Shown in pieces: positions 27,984 through 37,800 of a stretch of DNA of 64,000 nt (position 1 is the first letter of the stretch; each line of letters begins with the position of its first letter). The stretch is from Mucispirillum schaedleri ASF457. GTDB lineage: Bacteria > Chrysiogenota > Deferribacteres > Deferribacterales > Mucispirillaceae. The notes under the pieces were generated by a model, which was not told the origin of the DNA, made no database searches, and saw nothing but the letters and a program-made list of their open reading frames with translations. The DNA lies in assembly GCF_000487995.2 (NCBI RefSeq), contig NZ_CP097562.1:488501-552500 (forward strand), written 5' to 3'. Made by a program: the position numbers and the translations under genes.

Positions 27984-28235
27984 CAGATACCAACTGAACA
28001 TATTTATTGATATAAGTTAATAATCAAAAATTTTCATAAATATTTATATAATTATTACATAAGTTCAGTTGTTATCAGTATATATCAGTAGCACAATATA
28101 TATAATCAGCTTTTATCGGTTGCAATTTACAGGCAAGATGGGTGAATGTGGGCACATTCACGGGAAACAATTCGCATAAATGCTCTAGTTTTATCTTGGT
28201 TCTTTTGAAAAGAACGAAAGGGGGATATTTTTATT
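27984..28235. other. Candidate oriT/regulatory region between divergent TraK-like and TraJ-like genes
   Basis: Holds a 9-bp perfect inverted repeat CAACTGAAC (27991-27999)/GTTCAGTTG (28073-28081), extendable to about 14 bp with one mismatch; TATCAGTA-like direct repeats near 28083-28104; a perfect hairpin GTGAATGT-GGGC-ACATTCAC (28142-28161); TATCTTGG at 28192-28199, loosely like the IncP-type nic consensus YATCCTGY; and a GTTCTTTT/AAAAGAAC hairpin (28199-28215). Placement between traK and traJ is that of IncP oriT. The nic position is a guess. Confidence 0.5.
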
Positions 28236-28577
28236 ATGAATAAAAAAGATAAGTGGTTTAAACTACGATTAACACCAGAAGAAAAAGAACTTTTAAAAAG
28301 CAAGGTTGAAAAAGTTGGGTATATTACACAGTCGGATTATATTCGCCGTTTAATTACAGATGTAGAAATACCCTGTTATTTAGACAAAGTTAAGTTAAAT
28401 GATATTAGACGGCTTGCTGGTCTGCTGGGTAAAAATACAGGGCTTTTAAAAATGTATATTATGGAACTTGAAGAACCTAATAAAAAAATGATTGATAAAA
28501 TTATCAATAATAATGAGAAAATCAAAAAGGAAATAAGGCAAATATTGGAACAGATAAAAGCAAAATTTAATATATAA
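28236..28577 (+). CDS. TraJ/MobC-like relaxosome protein
   Basis: 113 residues. The N-terminal RLTPEEKELLKSKVEKVGYITQSDYIRRLI is a ribbon-helix-helix DNA-binding domain of the TraJ/MobC type; the C-terminal part (LAGLLGKNTGLLKMYI...IRQILEQIKAKF) is helical. Such proteins recruit the relaxase to oriT. In conjugative and mobilizable plasmids a relaxase gene normally follows; here only non-coding sequence follows. Confidence 0.75.
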   Translation: MNKKDKWFKLRLTPEEKELLKSKVEKVGYITQSDYIRRLITDVEIPCYLDKVKLNDIRRLAGLLGKNTGLLKMYIMELEEPNKKMIDKIINNNEKIKKEIRQILEQIKAKFNI

Positions 28578-28599
28578 AAATTTTAGCGGCTAAAATTTT
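28577..28599. repeat. Palindrome TTTTAGC-n-GCTAAAA, copy 2 (after the TraJ-like stop)
   Basis: AAAATTTTAGC (28577-28587) pairs perfectly with GCTAAAATTTT (28589-28599) around a central G. It starts at the last base of the stop codon and could also act as a terminator hairpin. Confidence 0.75.
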
Positions 28600-28633
28600 A
28601 TATAATTGCCTGTCTGCTTAATCGTTAAGCAGG

Positions 28634-28662
28634 TTGACATAAACATTTGAAAATACTAAAAA
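28634..28662 (+). promoter_or_regulatory. Possible promoter for the hydrophobic-peptide locus
   Basis: TTGACA (28634-28639), 17-nt spacer, TAAAAA (28657-28662). The -35 is consensus and the -10 is poor. Confidence 0.35.
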
Positions 28663-28819
28663 AGCATTGTGGATTATCTGGGGATAAGTATTTTAACTTG
28701 TAATTTTTTATTTTTTGGTGTTTATTCTTCTATGGCTATTTAGTTGAATGGTCTGCACAGGTGCGACTGGATCGGTTGGTTCTCTTTTCTCAACTTTAAA
28801 TGATAGAAAGGAGTAGCCT

Positions 28820-28897
28820 ATGATATATGAAAATCATATCACATATTCATTATGTGTGCTTTTTTTAGCAGTCATAATTTTTTACATAAAAAAATAA
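28820..28897 (+). CDS. 25-residue hydrophobic peptide (candidate Fst/TxpA-like type I toxin)
   Basis: ATG 28820 lies 6 nt after AAAGGAG. The peptide starts MIYENHITYS, has one hydrophobic span (LCVLFLAVIIF) and ends YIKK, the size and plan of small membrane type I toxins. Its TAA lies within the left arm of a perfect 11-bp bidirectional terminator. A minus-strand promoter beyond the terminator would drive a convergent RNA. The layout is like Fst/RatA-TxpA loci of Firmicutes; membership is inferred from layout, not sequence match. Confidence 0.55.
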   Translation: MIYENHITYSLCVLFLAVIIFYIKK

Positions 28898-28926
28898 CCA
28901 CTCAGTTACCGGCTAAGTGGTTATTT
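28892..28926. terminator. Bidirectional terminator between peptide gene and convergent RNA
   Basis: AAATAACCACT (28892-28902) pairs perfectly with AGTGGTTATTT (28916-28926), 13-nt loop; T-rich on both strands outside the stem. Confidence 0.8.
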
Positions 28927-28981
28927 TAGTTTGCTTTAAACTGAATAGCCAGCGAGGACTGCCAACCCAGTCCCCTGTGCT
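28895..28981 (-). ncRNA. Candidate convergent antitoxin RNA
   Basis: Minus-strand promoter TTGAAT (29016-29011), 17-nt spacer, TATATT (28993-28988). The RNA would start near 28981, contain a GGACTG/CAGTCC hairpin, and end at the shared bidirectional terminator. Its 5' part (GCACAGGGGACTGGGTTGG) resembles the 5' leader of the peptide mRNA (28755-28779), so the two ends of the locus are imperfect inverted repeats. Confidence 0.5.
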
Positions 28982-29091
28982 ACTCTTAATATAATCAATA
29001 TTTTATATAAATTCAAGTCTTTTTTTTACTTACACCATATAAAAAATAATACTTCTTGGCAATTCTTTTGCTTATTCTACAACTACAAAAT

Positions 29092-29111
29092 ATTTTAGCC
29101 GCTAAAATTTA
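29092..29111. repeat. Palindrome TTTTAGC-n-GCTAAAA, copy 3 (upstream of integrase)
   Basis: ATTTTAGC/GCTAAAAT around a central C, 25 nt before the integrase start codon, a position suited to an operator. Confidence 0.65.
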
Positions 29112-29135
29112 TATTATTTTTTTGGAGTATTTAAA

Positions 29136-30032
29136 ATGGATAGTTTAGAAGTATTGCAACAAATAAATATTTTATCATCTGCTATTTTGTCAAATTTTAA
29201 TCATATCACATTAAAAGAGTATATAAATAGTCATTATATACCTTTTCAGAAAAACGCTAAAAAGGAAAAAAATTTTAACAAACTATTAGGTAAATTAAAT
29301 ATAATTCTACATTATGAGTTTGTAAACAAAAATATAACTGATGTTACAGAAAATGATATTGTAAATTTTTTTAATCTATTAAAAAATGATAGGAATATTA
29401 AGCAGGCAACACAAAATCGTTACAGGTCATTATTAAATCATATCTTTAATACAGCAATTAAAGATAAAGTAGTTAATTATAACCCAGCAAAGCACACTAA
29501 AAAATTTAAAGAAGTAAATAGGGACAGAGCTTTAAATAATAGTGAAATAAAAGCACTGCTTGAAGCCTGTAAACAAAGCAAGAATGAAGAATTATACTAT
29601 ATTGTGCTTGTAGCTCTATATACTGGTATGAGATACAGCAATATTATTCATATGAAAAGGTCTAATATAAAAAATAATGTCTACCAGCTTGACGGAAGCG
29701 AAACAAAATCAGGCAAAAGCCAGCTTATATATTTACATCAAGACTTGATGAATGAATTAAATAAATATATGCACAAAAACAATGATACTTATATATTTAG
29801 GTATAATTATATAAAAAGAGCATTTAGAACAGCTTTAAAAAAAGCAGGTATAGAAAATTTTAGATTTCACGATTTAAGGCGAACATTTGCAAATACATTA
29901 CTGTATAATAATGTGAATATTGTAACCATTTCTAATATGTTAGGTCATAGCTCAATTATGATGACACAAAAATATTTAGCGAATGACAGCAAAAAAGAGC
30001 TTGACGCAATCAATAAATTATGTTTTATTTGA
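29136..30032 (+). CDS. int: Tyrosine recombinase/integrase
   Basis: 298 residues. An N-terminal SAM-like core-binding domain (VTENDIVNFFNLLKN...QATQNRYRSLLNHIFNTAIK) is followed by the catalytic domain: TGMRYSNIIHM (Arg I), a lysine in KSGKSQLIYL, HDLRRTFA (His/Arg II), LGHSS and the nucleophile in MTQKYL. It lies 104 nt from attR. Presumably it recombines the 43-bp core in tRNA-Phe. All catalytic residues are visible, so the element may still be mobile. Confidence 0.93.
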   Translation: MDSLEVLQQINILSSAILSNFNHITLKEYINSHYIPFQKNAKKEKNFNKLLGKLNIILHYEFVNKNITDVTENDIVNFFNLLKNDRNIKQATQNRYRSLLNHIFNTAIKDKVVNYNPAKHTKKFKEVNRDRALNNSEIKALLEACKQSKNEELYYIVLVALYTGMRYSNIIHMKRSNIKNNVYQLDGSETKSGKSQLIYLHQDLMNELNKYMHKNNDTYIFRYNYIKRAFRTALKKAGIENFRFHDLRRTFANTLLYNNVNIVTISNMLGHSSIMMTQKYLANDSKKELDAINKLCFI

Positions 30033-30136
30033 TTTGCGAAGAAATTAAAAGGAAGTGTTCTATGATTTTTCCATAACATATTACCAAACATATTATATAA
30101 TAATCAAGGTATAAAAGCAAGTAATAGGCACATCGC

Positions 30137-30179
30137 CTGAAAATCCTCGTGTCGATGGTTCGATTCCGTCTCTGGGCAC
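30137..30179 (+). repeat. Right attachment site (attR), displaced tRNA-Phe 3' end
   Basis: Exact 43-bp copy of the tRNA-Phe 3' part, without the 5' half, followed by CA so that an encoded CCA tail is still readable. It marks the right border of the mobilizable element. Confidence 0.9.
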
Positions 30180-30299
30180 CATTTCTTTAATGGTTCTAAA
30201 TAAATAGTCGCTTATTAATTTTTTTATTCCCTTTATAATAAAGTTTGAATACACTACATCGGGCTATAAACTTGCATAGTCATATACTCCAACCTGATA

Positions 30300-30783
30300 C
30301 TATAACTTATACCAATATTAATATAAATAATAGTATTGGTAGAGTTTTTAAATCACATATAATAATTCCTGTTTATAAAGAATTACTTGATAGTATAACA
30401 AGCTATGAATAAACAAGTATTCTAAATCAGCTTCTATACTATTATGATAAATCAGAATATAAAAAGGACTTTCTATATATGATTTAAAACATTTGTGTTT
30501 ATGGAATAAATCATTTCAAATATTAAGAAAGAAATTAAAAATATTAGAAGCAAAAGGCTATATAGAAAGCAGTAATCATATATTATATGGTAAAACATTA
30601 TATCATCCAAAAAATACGCTTTATATAAAAGATAATACACTAGCAAGCCTTGTAGAGAGTGGAGACCTTCCTTATGGTGATTATTTTACAGCAGCAATTA
30701 TCAACTTATTCAGACAAAATTTATTATCAGGCAGTAGTAAGACAACATCAGCTAATATTGAAGAATTTTTAGATAAAGATTAA
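30300..30783 (+). pseudogene. Relic of a second winged-helix/sigma-like element gene
   Basis: Two frames joined by a shift give a protein similar to residues ~15-150 of the 558-residue gene at 23832: HIIIPVYKELLDSITSYE, then TAA at 30410, TSILNQLLYYYDKSEYKKDF, a shift near 30487, then LRKKLKILEAKGYIESS...LYIKDNTLASL...YFTAAIINLFRQNLLSG, ending at a stop at 30783. The sigma-like half is absent. It lies outside attR and indicates an older related element at the same locus. Confidence 0.7.
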
Positions 30784-31227
30784 AAGATAGTGGGTGTGAT
30801 GAAATGCCCACCTTTAAAAATTTTTGTATAGTTAGTGTATAATAAGTGCATAACAAATGCTAAAAAATACCCGCCAAAAAAGTTAAAATCGTTTTAAGTT
30901 TTTAAAAATTGCATAGTCATTGTATAGTAGCTGCATAGTCCTGCAACATATTTATCTCACTATTCCGTTGTTTTTTATCTCCCCACCCTATATATAGTAA
31001 ACTTTCTGATAACTTTTTAAGATATATGTGAAACATTCAGTTATAATAAATATTAAAATAAATATTTTTTTCTTTTGAATGGAAATGATAAAAAAGGTAT
31101 ATAAAAAATAGTAAAGGGTGCAAATCTGAAAATCTGAAAAGCCATTTACGATTTTTTTACATCTTATAAAATACAGCTGTCATAAAGAAATAAATGAAAT
31201 ACATTTAATACTATTTATAATATTTCT
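30784..31227. other. Intergenic stretch between element relic and T6SS
   Basis: AT-rich, no gene supported. A GCATAGTC/GCATAGTCC motif recurs around 30274, 30912 and 30933, perhaps decayed element sequence. Confidence 0.35.
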
Positions 31228-32034
31228 CTACTCTTTATCTTCACTAATCTTTATTTTATTAGATAAGTATGTAGAAGTTTCTAAATTGCTTTTATAAATC
31301 AAAAAATAGTTGCCAAAATAAAAAGTGAGTATTATGACAACAGGTATAATAATAAAAGTTAATTTTTTTAAAGTATGCCCATATTTACTCCAAAAGTTTT
31401 CTTTTACATTATCAGCATAAGCAAGTTCAAATGCTTTCATTTCATCAGTATTTAGAGTAGGTGCAACAGCAGAAGCTATATTTTCCATTAATAAGTGTAA
31501 TTTTTTAGCACCATCATTATCAACAGAAAACTTGCCTTGATATCCTAAAATTAAGCATACATATATAAATTCAAGCATATCTTTATTTTTGGCTGGATTT
31601 TCAAGCCATTTATCCATTATTCCAAAAAATTTATTACCACCTGACGGCTCTTTAAAAAATCTTATAGATAGACTATTTGATGAATATGTGTTTTCCATAA
31701 ATGATTGATTTTTCATTACCATTTCATCAATAAAAACACATAAACAGTAACGAAATCTAGTTATATCCTGTTCATCATATTTTGAAAGAGTAGATAGTTT
31801 TGCAGAAATAGATAATATATCATTAATAAACTCTCTTTTAAAATCTTCTATTGCTTTTTCTGAACACTCTTTGTCTTCTGATATTTTTTTAGCAAGTAAT
31901 ATTAAATGTAATGATGAACTCATTACAGGGTTTGTTTCCAGTCCATTAAAAGATATGGAATGTAATAATTCATCTTTGTTTTGATTATAAGCTGTTTGAA
32001 TTTCTGTATCATCAATAATATTATTATTGCTCAT
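31228..32034 (-). CDS. tssL: T6SS membrane-complex protein TssL (DotU/IcmH family)
   Basis: 268 residues. The cytoplasmic helical DotU domain (DITRFRYCLCVFIDEMVM..., a C-terminal LILGYQGKFSVDN) precedes one membrane span near residues 232-252 and a very short periplasmic end, as in T6SS TssL without a peptidoglycan-binding extension. It forms the trans-envelope complex with TssJ and TssM. It is the last gene of the leftward T6SS operon, 1 nt after tssK. Confidence 0.92.
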   Translation of the reverse strand: MSNNNIIDDTEIQTAYNQNKDELLHSISFNGLETNPVMSSSLHLILLAKKISEDKECSEKAIEDFKREFINDILSISAKLSTLSKYDEQDITRFRYCLCVFIDEMVMKNQSFMENTYSSNSLSIRFFKEPSGGNKFFGIMDKWLENPAKNKDMLEFIYVCLILGYQGKFSVDNDGAKKLHLLMENIASAVAPTLNTDEMKAFELAYADNVKENFWSKYGHTLKKLTFIIIPVVIILTFYFGNYFLIYKSNLETSTYLSNKIKISEDKE

Positions 32035-32035
32035 C

Positions 32036-33424
32036 TTATACTCCTACAGCCCACATTTTAATATCAGGATTTGGTATTCTCTGAGTTATATATACTGCTA
32101 TACTGTTTTCATTTTTAAAATCCTGCCACATACTGTCTGTTTTATCTATTTTAAAATATACATAGTCATTTAAATGAGGCAGTATAGAAGGCACTATTGT
32201 AAGCTGTTCAATATTTAATCCATTTAATTGGGCTGAAATAAGGTTTCTAATTTTAGCACTTGTTCCGACTTTACTTTGCATTTTAAATGTTGTTTGCACA
32301 GTTTCAAGAGAACATTCTCCTTTAACAGCCATATATATGGTAGATTCCTTTAATATTGATACATTATCAAAAGAGCAGACGAATATACCATTATCGCCAG
32401 ATATAACAGCTGGAATATATTTTGGTGCCACAATATGTGAGAACAATAATTTAACTTTATTTATAGTAGAAACGATAGATGCTGCAATATTTAAGTGGTC
32501 ATATCTGATATATTCATATACACCACTGTTTATATCAAGGCTTAAAAGGTCAGCTTGAAATTCAAGCAGTTTTTCATAAAAATATTCTGGGTGAAGTTTA
32601 CTTTTATTTTTCAAATGAGAAAAAAGTATATTCCATTTTTTTAAAATATTTAAAGCAATATATGTTTCAAAATCAATAGTTGTAGAAGCCTTGCTAATAC
32701 CTGCAAATGTTTCAGCAAGGTTATCCCTATGACCTGCTGTTGCATGGAGCATTTCTTCTAAAAAAGTAATGACCAAAGGTATATTTGCAATGTTAATGCT
32801 TGTTGGAATAAACTTATCATCTAATGTAATATTTTTATTTAAATCTATTGATTTAATTCTGCATACAGGTATTTCTATTTCATTAGATGATTTAGAACCC
32901 TGCACTCCTAATGATAACCTGAGAGAAGCCATTATTACACTAATCTTTTCCTGCGAGTATGAAGAAGTTAATTTATTATCCTCCATATCTCCCAGCTTGC
33001 TTCTTGTAGTATCATCAAAAGTTTTAGATGATACCATACTATGAGTAGCTATATATTTTGTATCAGGAAGTGAATTTTGAACTGATAAATCTGCAACAGT
33101 ATCCACACTCATAGGTATTTTTAATACAATTACAGCTCCTGCCTGTATTCCTGATTTAATTTCCAATGGTTCTGGTAGAAAATCTTCATCAGGTGCTTTA
33201 AAAATAGTTCCATCAGGGCTGACCCCTGATACTCTGTTGACTCCTATTTTACCTTGAGATAACATTTCTGACTGAAATTCTATATCAAATATACCATATA
33301 AATTTTCAAAAATATCTATTGTTTTTTGGTTTATGCTTCTTTCTATATATCTTTCCTGCTGTTCAAAATGGACTCTGTCTATATTCATGCCATTTATCCA
33401 TGCCACTTTTAAACTATTTGCCAT
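32036..33424 (-). CDS. tssK: T6SS baseplate protein TssK
   Basis: 462 residues, normal length. The N-terminal part (VHFEQQERYIERSINQ) and the RIPNPDIKMWAVGV end follow the TssK pattern. TssK links the baseplate to the TssJLM membrane complex. The gene overlaps tssJ by 11 nt and precedes tssL by 1 nt. Confidence 0.92.
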   Translation of the reverse strand: MANSLKVAWINGMNIDRVHFEQQERYIERSINQKTIDIFENLYGIFDIEFQSEMLSQGKIGVNRVSGVSPDGTIFKAPDEDFLPEPLEIKSGIQAGAVIVLKIPMSVDTVADLSVQNSLPDTKYIATHSMVSSKTFDDTTRSKLGDMEDNKLTSSYSQEKISVIMASLRLSLGVQGSKSSNEIEIPVCRIKSIDLNKNITLDDKFIPTSINIANIPLVITFLEEMLHATAGHRDNLAETFAGISKASTTIDFETYIALNILKKWNILFSHLKNKSKLHPEYFYEKLLEFQADLLSLDINSGVYEYIRYDHLNIAASIVSTINKVKLLFSHIVAPKYIPAVISGDNGIFVCSFDNVSILKESTIYMAVKGECSLETVQTTFKMQSKVGTSAKIRNLISAQLNGLNIEQLTIVPSILPHLNDYVYFKIDKTDSMWQDFKNENSIAVYITQRIPNPDIKMWAVGV

Positions 33425-33896
33425 TGATAAGCTCCTTTTTTATATTACCTTTCTTTTTACCTGTTATGAAAACACCTTCGCTAGATATGGTAAATGTAAC
33501 ATTATCTCCTGATATATCTTTACTTCTAATCGCTGATTTAATCTTTTTGTTCTGCATATTAGCATACATTACAAGCACACCAATATAACCCACATCTTTT
33601 TTCTTAATAGTTGCCATTACTTTTGCATCATTTGGAGCTATCTGCATACGGCTCACATCTATCATATCTTTACCTAAAACAGCATCTTCTCTTGTATTTA
33701 AATCTAATACTGAGGCTTCCTTAAACCTTTCTACCCCATTCAATTTATAAAGTTTTAATGTTACAGGAACATTATCACCATGATAATTAGGATTTGAGTT
33801 TTTATCATTAATCATAGTAATCACGGCTGTAGAGGAACAACCATACATTATTATGAATATAAAAATTAATAATGAAATTTTTTTCATATTATTCAC
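33414..33896 (-). CDS. tssJ: T6SS outer-membrane lipoprotein TssJ
   Basis: 160 residues. The signal peptide ends in a lipobox-like IMYGC (Cys20). Downstream strands (VPVTLKLYKLNG, FKEASVLDL, VGYIGVLVMY) fit the small transthyretin-like beta-sandwich of TssJ, which anchors TssM at the outer membrane. Overlaps tagH by 8 nt and tssK by 11 nt, so expression is coupled. Confidence 0.88.
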   Translation of the reverse strand: MNNMKKISLLIFIFIIMYGCSSTAVITMINDKNSNPNYHGDNVPVTLKLYKLNGVERFKEASVLDLNTREDAVLGKDMIDVSRMQIAPNDAKVMATIKKKDVGYIGVLVMYANMQNKKIKSAIRSKDISGDNVTFTISSEGVFITGKKKGNIKKELINGK

Positions 33897-34800
33897 CTGT
33901 ATATTTTTTTATCGCATGCACAACAAGTCTTTCAATACTATTATGGTCTGATGATGCATTTTTTATAAATGTAGATAATATTTTTTCAAAGCCATCCTGT
34001 TCCAGTTCATTTAAAAATGGACTGTCTAATTCTTTAAAAAGCATGGATATAACAAGCAAATTAATAATTTTTGTATTATTAACTAAATTAAAGCTTGATA
34101 CAATATGAGATAAATCTTTTGTAGAAAGTTTACTTTTTTCTTGACTTAATAATTCTAATAAATTATTCTGCTTTTTTATTTCATTATTTAATATATTATC
34201 ACATTCTTTTATAATAAAATCTTTCAATACCTGTCTTGAAATAATATGGTTTTGCATCATATAGTTTTCAACCTGATTATCTTCCATATTTTCAAAAGTT
34301 TCTTCTATTCCAAGCACATCTTTATTATTATTTACTAAATCATCAAGAGATATGTCTTCTTCTGCATTAAATCCTTCTACCTGTCCATTAGGAACAACTG
34401 CATATTTATCTAACTTATTGTAATCTTTTATATCATCTAGTGCATTGTCTGCTGTTTCTTCTGCCAGATCATCAAGCTCACTTTCTTGAACAACTGTAAA
34501 TTCAATATCTCCTATTTTAAAAAAATCACCAATATTCAAAGCAAGATAATAGCTTGTAACTATAGGACTATGGTCACCATTCATATAAACATGACAATTT
34601 TTTTGTGGCACTAAACAAAAATGATTATCATATAATTTTATTTGAATATGTTTTTCTTTTATTGTATCAAATGCATCATGCACTACCCACTGGCATTCAT
34701 CACCACTGCCAATATATCCACCACTTTCGTTAAATGTCATTTGTTTAACACCAGACTTTAATTTTATGCTGTCTGTTATTTTTATATGAATTTGTTCCAT
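33889..34800 (-). CDS. tagH: FHA-domain T6SS protein (TagH/Fha)
   Basis: 303 residues. Residues ~20-95 form a forkhead-associated domain (GGYIGSGDECQWVVHD, HIQIKLYDNHFCLVP, CHVYMNG), which binds phosphothreonine peptides. The C-terminal ~110 residues are helical, as in TagH proteins. In some T6SS an FHA protein is controlled by a PpkA/PppA kinase-phosphatase pair; neither is in the window. Confidence 0.82.
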   Translation of the reverse strand: MEQIHIKITDSIKLKSGVKQMTFNESGGYIGSGDECQWVVHDAFDTIKEKHIQIKLYDNHFCLVPQKNCHVYMNGDHSPIVTSYYLALNIGDFFKIGDIEFTVVQESELDDLAEETADNALDDIKDYNKLDKYAVVPNGQVEGFNAEEDISLDDLVNNNKDVLGIEETFENMEDNQVENYMMQNHIISRQVLKDFIIKECDNILNNEIKKQNNLLELLSQEKSKLSTKDLSHIVSSFNLVNNTKIINLLVISMLFKELDSPFLNELEQDGFEKILSTFIKNASSDHNSIERLVVHAIKKYTGE

Positions 34801-34809
34801 AATCCAGCC

Positions 34810-37800
34810 CTATCGTTTTAATATATTTTGTGGTATATTTAAGTTTGACAGTGAATTTAATACTCTGTTTAATGATACATTACCACCATCTACTTTCCAG
34901 TCAAAATATAATTTTTCATTGTCATTAAATGTTAAGCGATATACTCCATTACCTATATGCCTGCCACTTTGAATAAATTGAAGCCATGCCCACTCACCAT
35001 TATATTCTCGTATTTCTTTCACTGCACCATTATAATCTTTTATAACAAGTTTTAATTTTGTATTCTCTTTAAAATTGCCACCTGCTATCTTTAAACTGCT
35101 TGGAAATGTTTGGTCATAAACCATTATATGATTATCATAGCTTAATTCTACACTACCATAATCACCAGATAGTGCTACTGTTGTTACTGTAAAATCCACA
35201 TCCAGATTATCATTAGCATCTAATACTCCATTGCTTATAGTAGCTAGTTTATACACAGTAGATAAAAAATCATTAGAAAAATTAATTTTTGATGAATATG
35301 TTGGGTTAATATCATAAACATCCCATCGTTTTACTAATATCAAGTCAAGATACTGTGTAAAAAATTTATTCCATACTCCCTGCTTGCCAAAAAAACTTCT
35401 AAAAGCATCAAACTTTAATGATTCTTTACCTCTTGCATTTATTGGATAGTATGATGCAACCTGATTCATAAACTGTGCATACATTTCTGTCTGCCATGCT
35501 TTGTTAAGCTCTATACCTGCATGATATTCTATTAAACTCCATGAATCTGATGTTACAACTTTATAATAATTGCCTATTTCTATCGGCAAAGCCTCTGCAT
35601 CTTTATTAATGATAAAAAATGGGTCATCTGCTATTTCAATAGGTTTCAATGCATACACAATTTTATCTTTTGGTGAGGCATTACTTGAAACATAATCTAC
35701 TATCTTCTTATATACATTATGAGTATCTGCACTTATTTTATCCATTATTTTTACCTGCTTTTCTCCAGTCTGCACTCTCGCTTTATTACTGACTGCCTCA
35801 ATTCCTTGATTAAAAAAAGAGTCCTGCTTTGCGACATTATGATATGGAGTAAATGCATCACTTAATATGCTAAAATTACTCCTAATTTTTGATACAGGGA
35901 GCCCTAAATTTGATGCATGTTTTAATAATGGACTATTTATTAAGTCTGTATTAGAACTAACAACTTCTATAACCCCTCTTACTGGGTTAGATGGTTTAGA
36001 TAACACTGCCAGTATATTCAGCCCGCTGTCACTGCTATTAAACCTTTTTGGTTTTAGGTTTTCTAATACATTCTGCCATTTCTGCTGGTATTCTTGTAAA
36101 TATAAATTAATAATACCTACTGATAGAACAACATTATCCTGCTTTTCTATCTCATCATTTTTTATATTTAATGCCCAGCGGTCTATTTTATCTAAATCTT
36201 CTATGTATTTAGTAATATTAGAAAACAGTTTTTCTACACCTTTTAAAGTAAATGTTTTTGGTATAAGATAAAAATTATTGCTTACATCAAATACTTCATC
36301 AAAACCAGAGCCTGAATCTTCTTTTATACTATAAAAACCTTCTCCGTCTATGCTGTTTGCCCTAAATGATAATAAAGCATAAAGTCTTTCTGATCTTGTG
36401 GCATTTTTTAGCTTTTTAACAGCTTCTGCCAACACCATATCACTTATTTTTATATCAGGAAATGATGTATTTGCAGGCAAATCATCTATATAAGTGTATA
36501 ATGTTTTTTCTGAAATATTATAGCTCATAAATAAATCATAGTTATCTTTTATCCACAGTTTTAAAAGTGATTTATCTAAATATTCTCTTTCAAATAATGC
36601 TTTATACATATATAATGCTCTTACAAGCCTATCTGTCTGCCTTTCTTTTAAAATATTAGCTTCCATTTCTTTTACAAGGCTTAGTGATAATATATCTTCT
36701 ATTTTATCAATATAAAATATTTTAGCAGGTTCAAGCCCTTTATAAGTGAGGTTTAAAGTTAAGCCATCAAATATGGAATACTGCCCAAAAAGCTGTGGAT
36801 ACCCTGTTAATATATCACGCAGTTTGTTTACATATACTGATTTATCAGAAATATCTGATATATGATAATGTTTGTTCATATCATCTATTAAAATATTTAT
36901 CTCATTTAAACTGTTTGCAAGCCTTTCTATTTCTGTTTTTCTAGCATCTGTATAATAACTTGATATACTGTATGTTATAGAGAATACAATTATACCTGCA
37001 AGTATAAAAGTTGCTTTTTTCCAGTTACTCCCAAATATCGGACTGCCCAAACCCCTGTCCTTAAAAATTATATCTTTTAACAATGAGTTTACAAAAAAGC
37101 TGTTCTTTATAGTTTTTCTATGATGATAAACAGTAGTAACACTAAAACTATATTCATTTGAGATTTTATCAAATAATATATTTATTGGTATATTTTCCTG
37201 ATATGCACTTGTAAAATATACTCCTCTTAAAAATGATTTATTTTTATTGCTATTTTCATATGAAAGTCTACTAATTATACCACTTACAACAAAACATAAT
37301 GTTTCTAACTGAGCAAGATACAGATATGCTTTCTGTTTATCTTCCACATTCCCAGTTTGATAATTTTTATTCATTAATGCAAATTTAAACGAAGTTATCA
37401 TTTCTGAAAACTGCGACTTTAAATAATCTTCTGATATTTTTTGATGCCTGCTAAATGTTAATCCCAATGCCCTTTTTGATATTTTGTCATTATAAAGCTT
37501 TAAAAAGCTTGGCATACCATCAAGCAAATCTATTTTATTAAATACTATATATACTGGAAGCTGTAAATTTAGATGATTTTCACATTCACTTACTCTTTGA
37601 ACCATATAGGCTATAGATGATGTTAAATCTTCTTCACTGCCTAGAATTAATCTTGGTAAATCTATAATCAGCACTATACCATTTAATTTTTTATAAAAAT
37701 GGAAATGATTAAGCATTTTTAAAAATGATTTCCATACTATCTTTTTAGTTAGAAATTTTTTATGCTTATCTATATCATCTTCTGGCAATTCATCTGTATT

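Noticed and set aside
35867..36271. 134-codon plus-strand frame within tssM, and similar antisense frames in tssK, tssB and tssF
   Set aside because: Fully inside convincing T6SS genes on the other strand.
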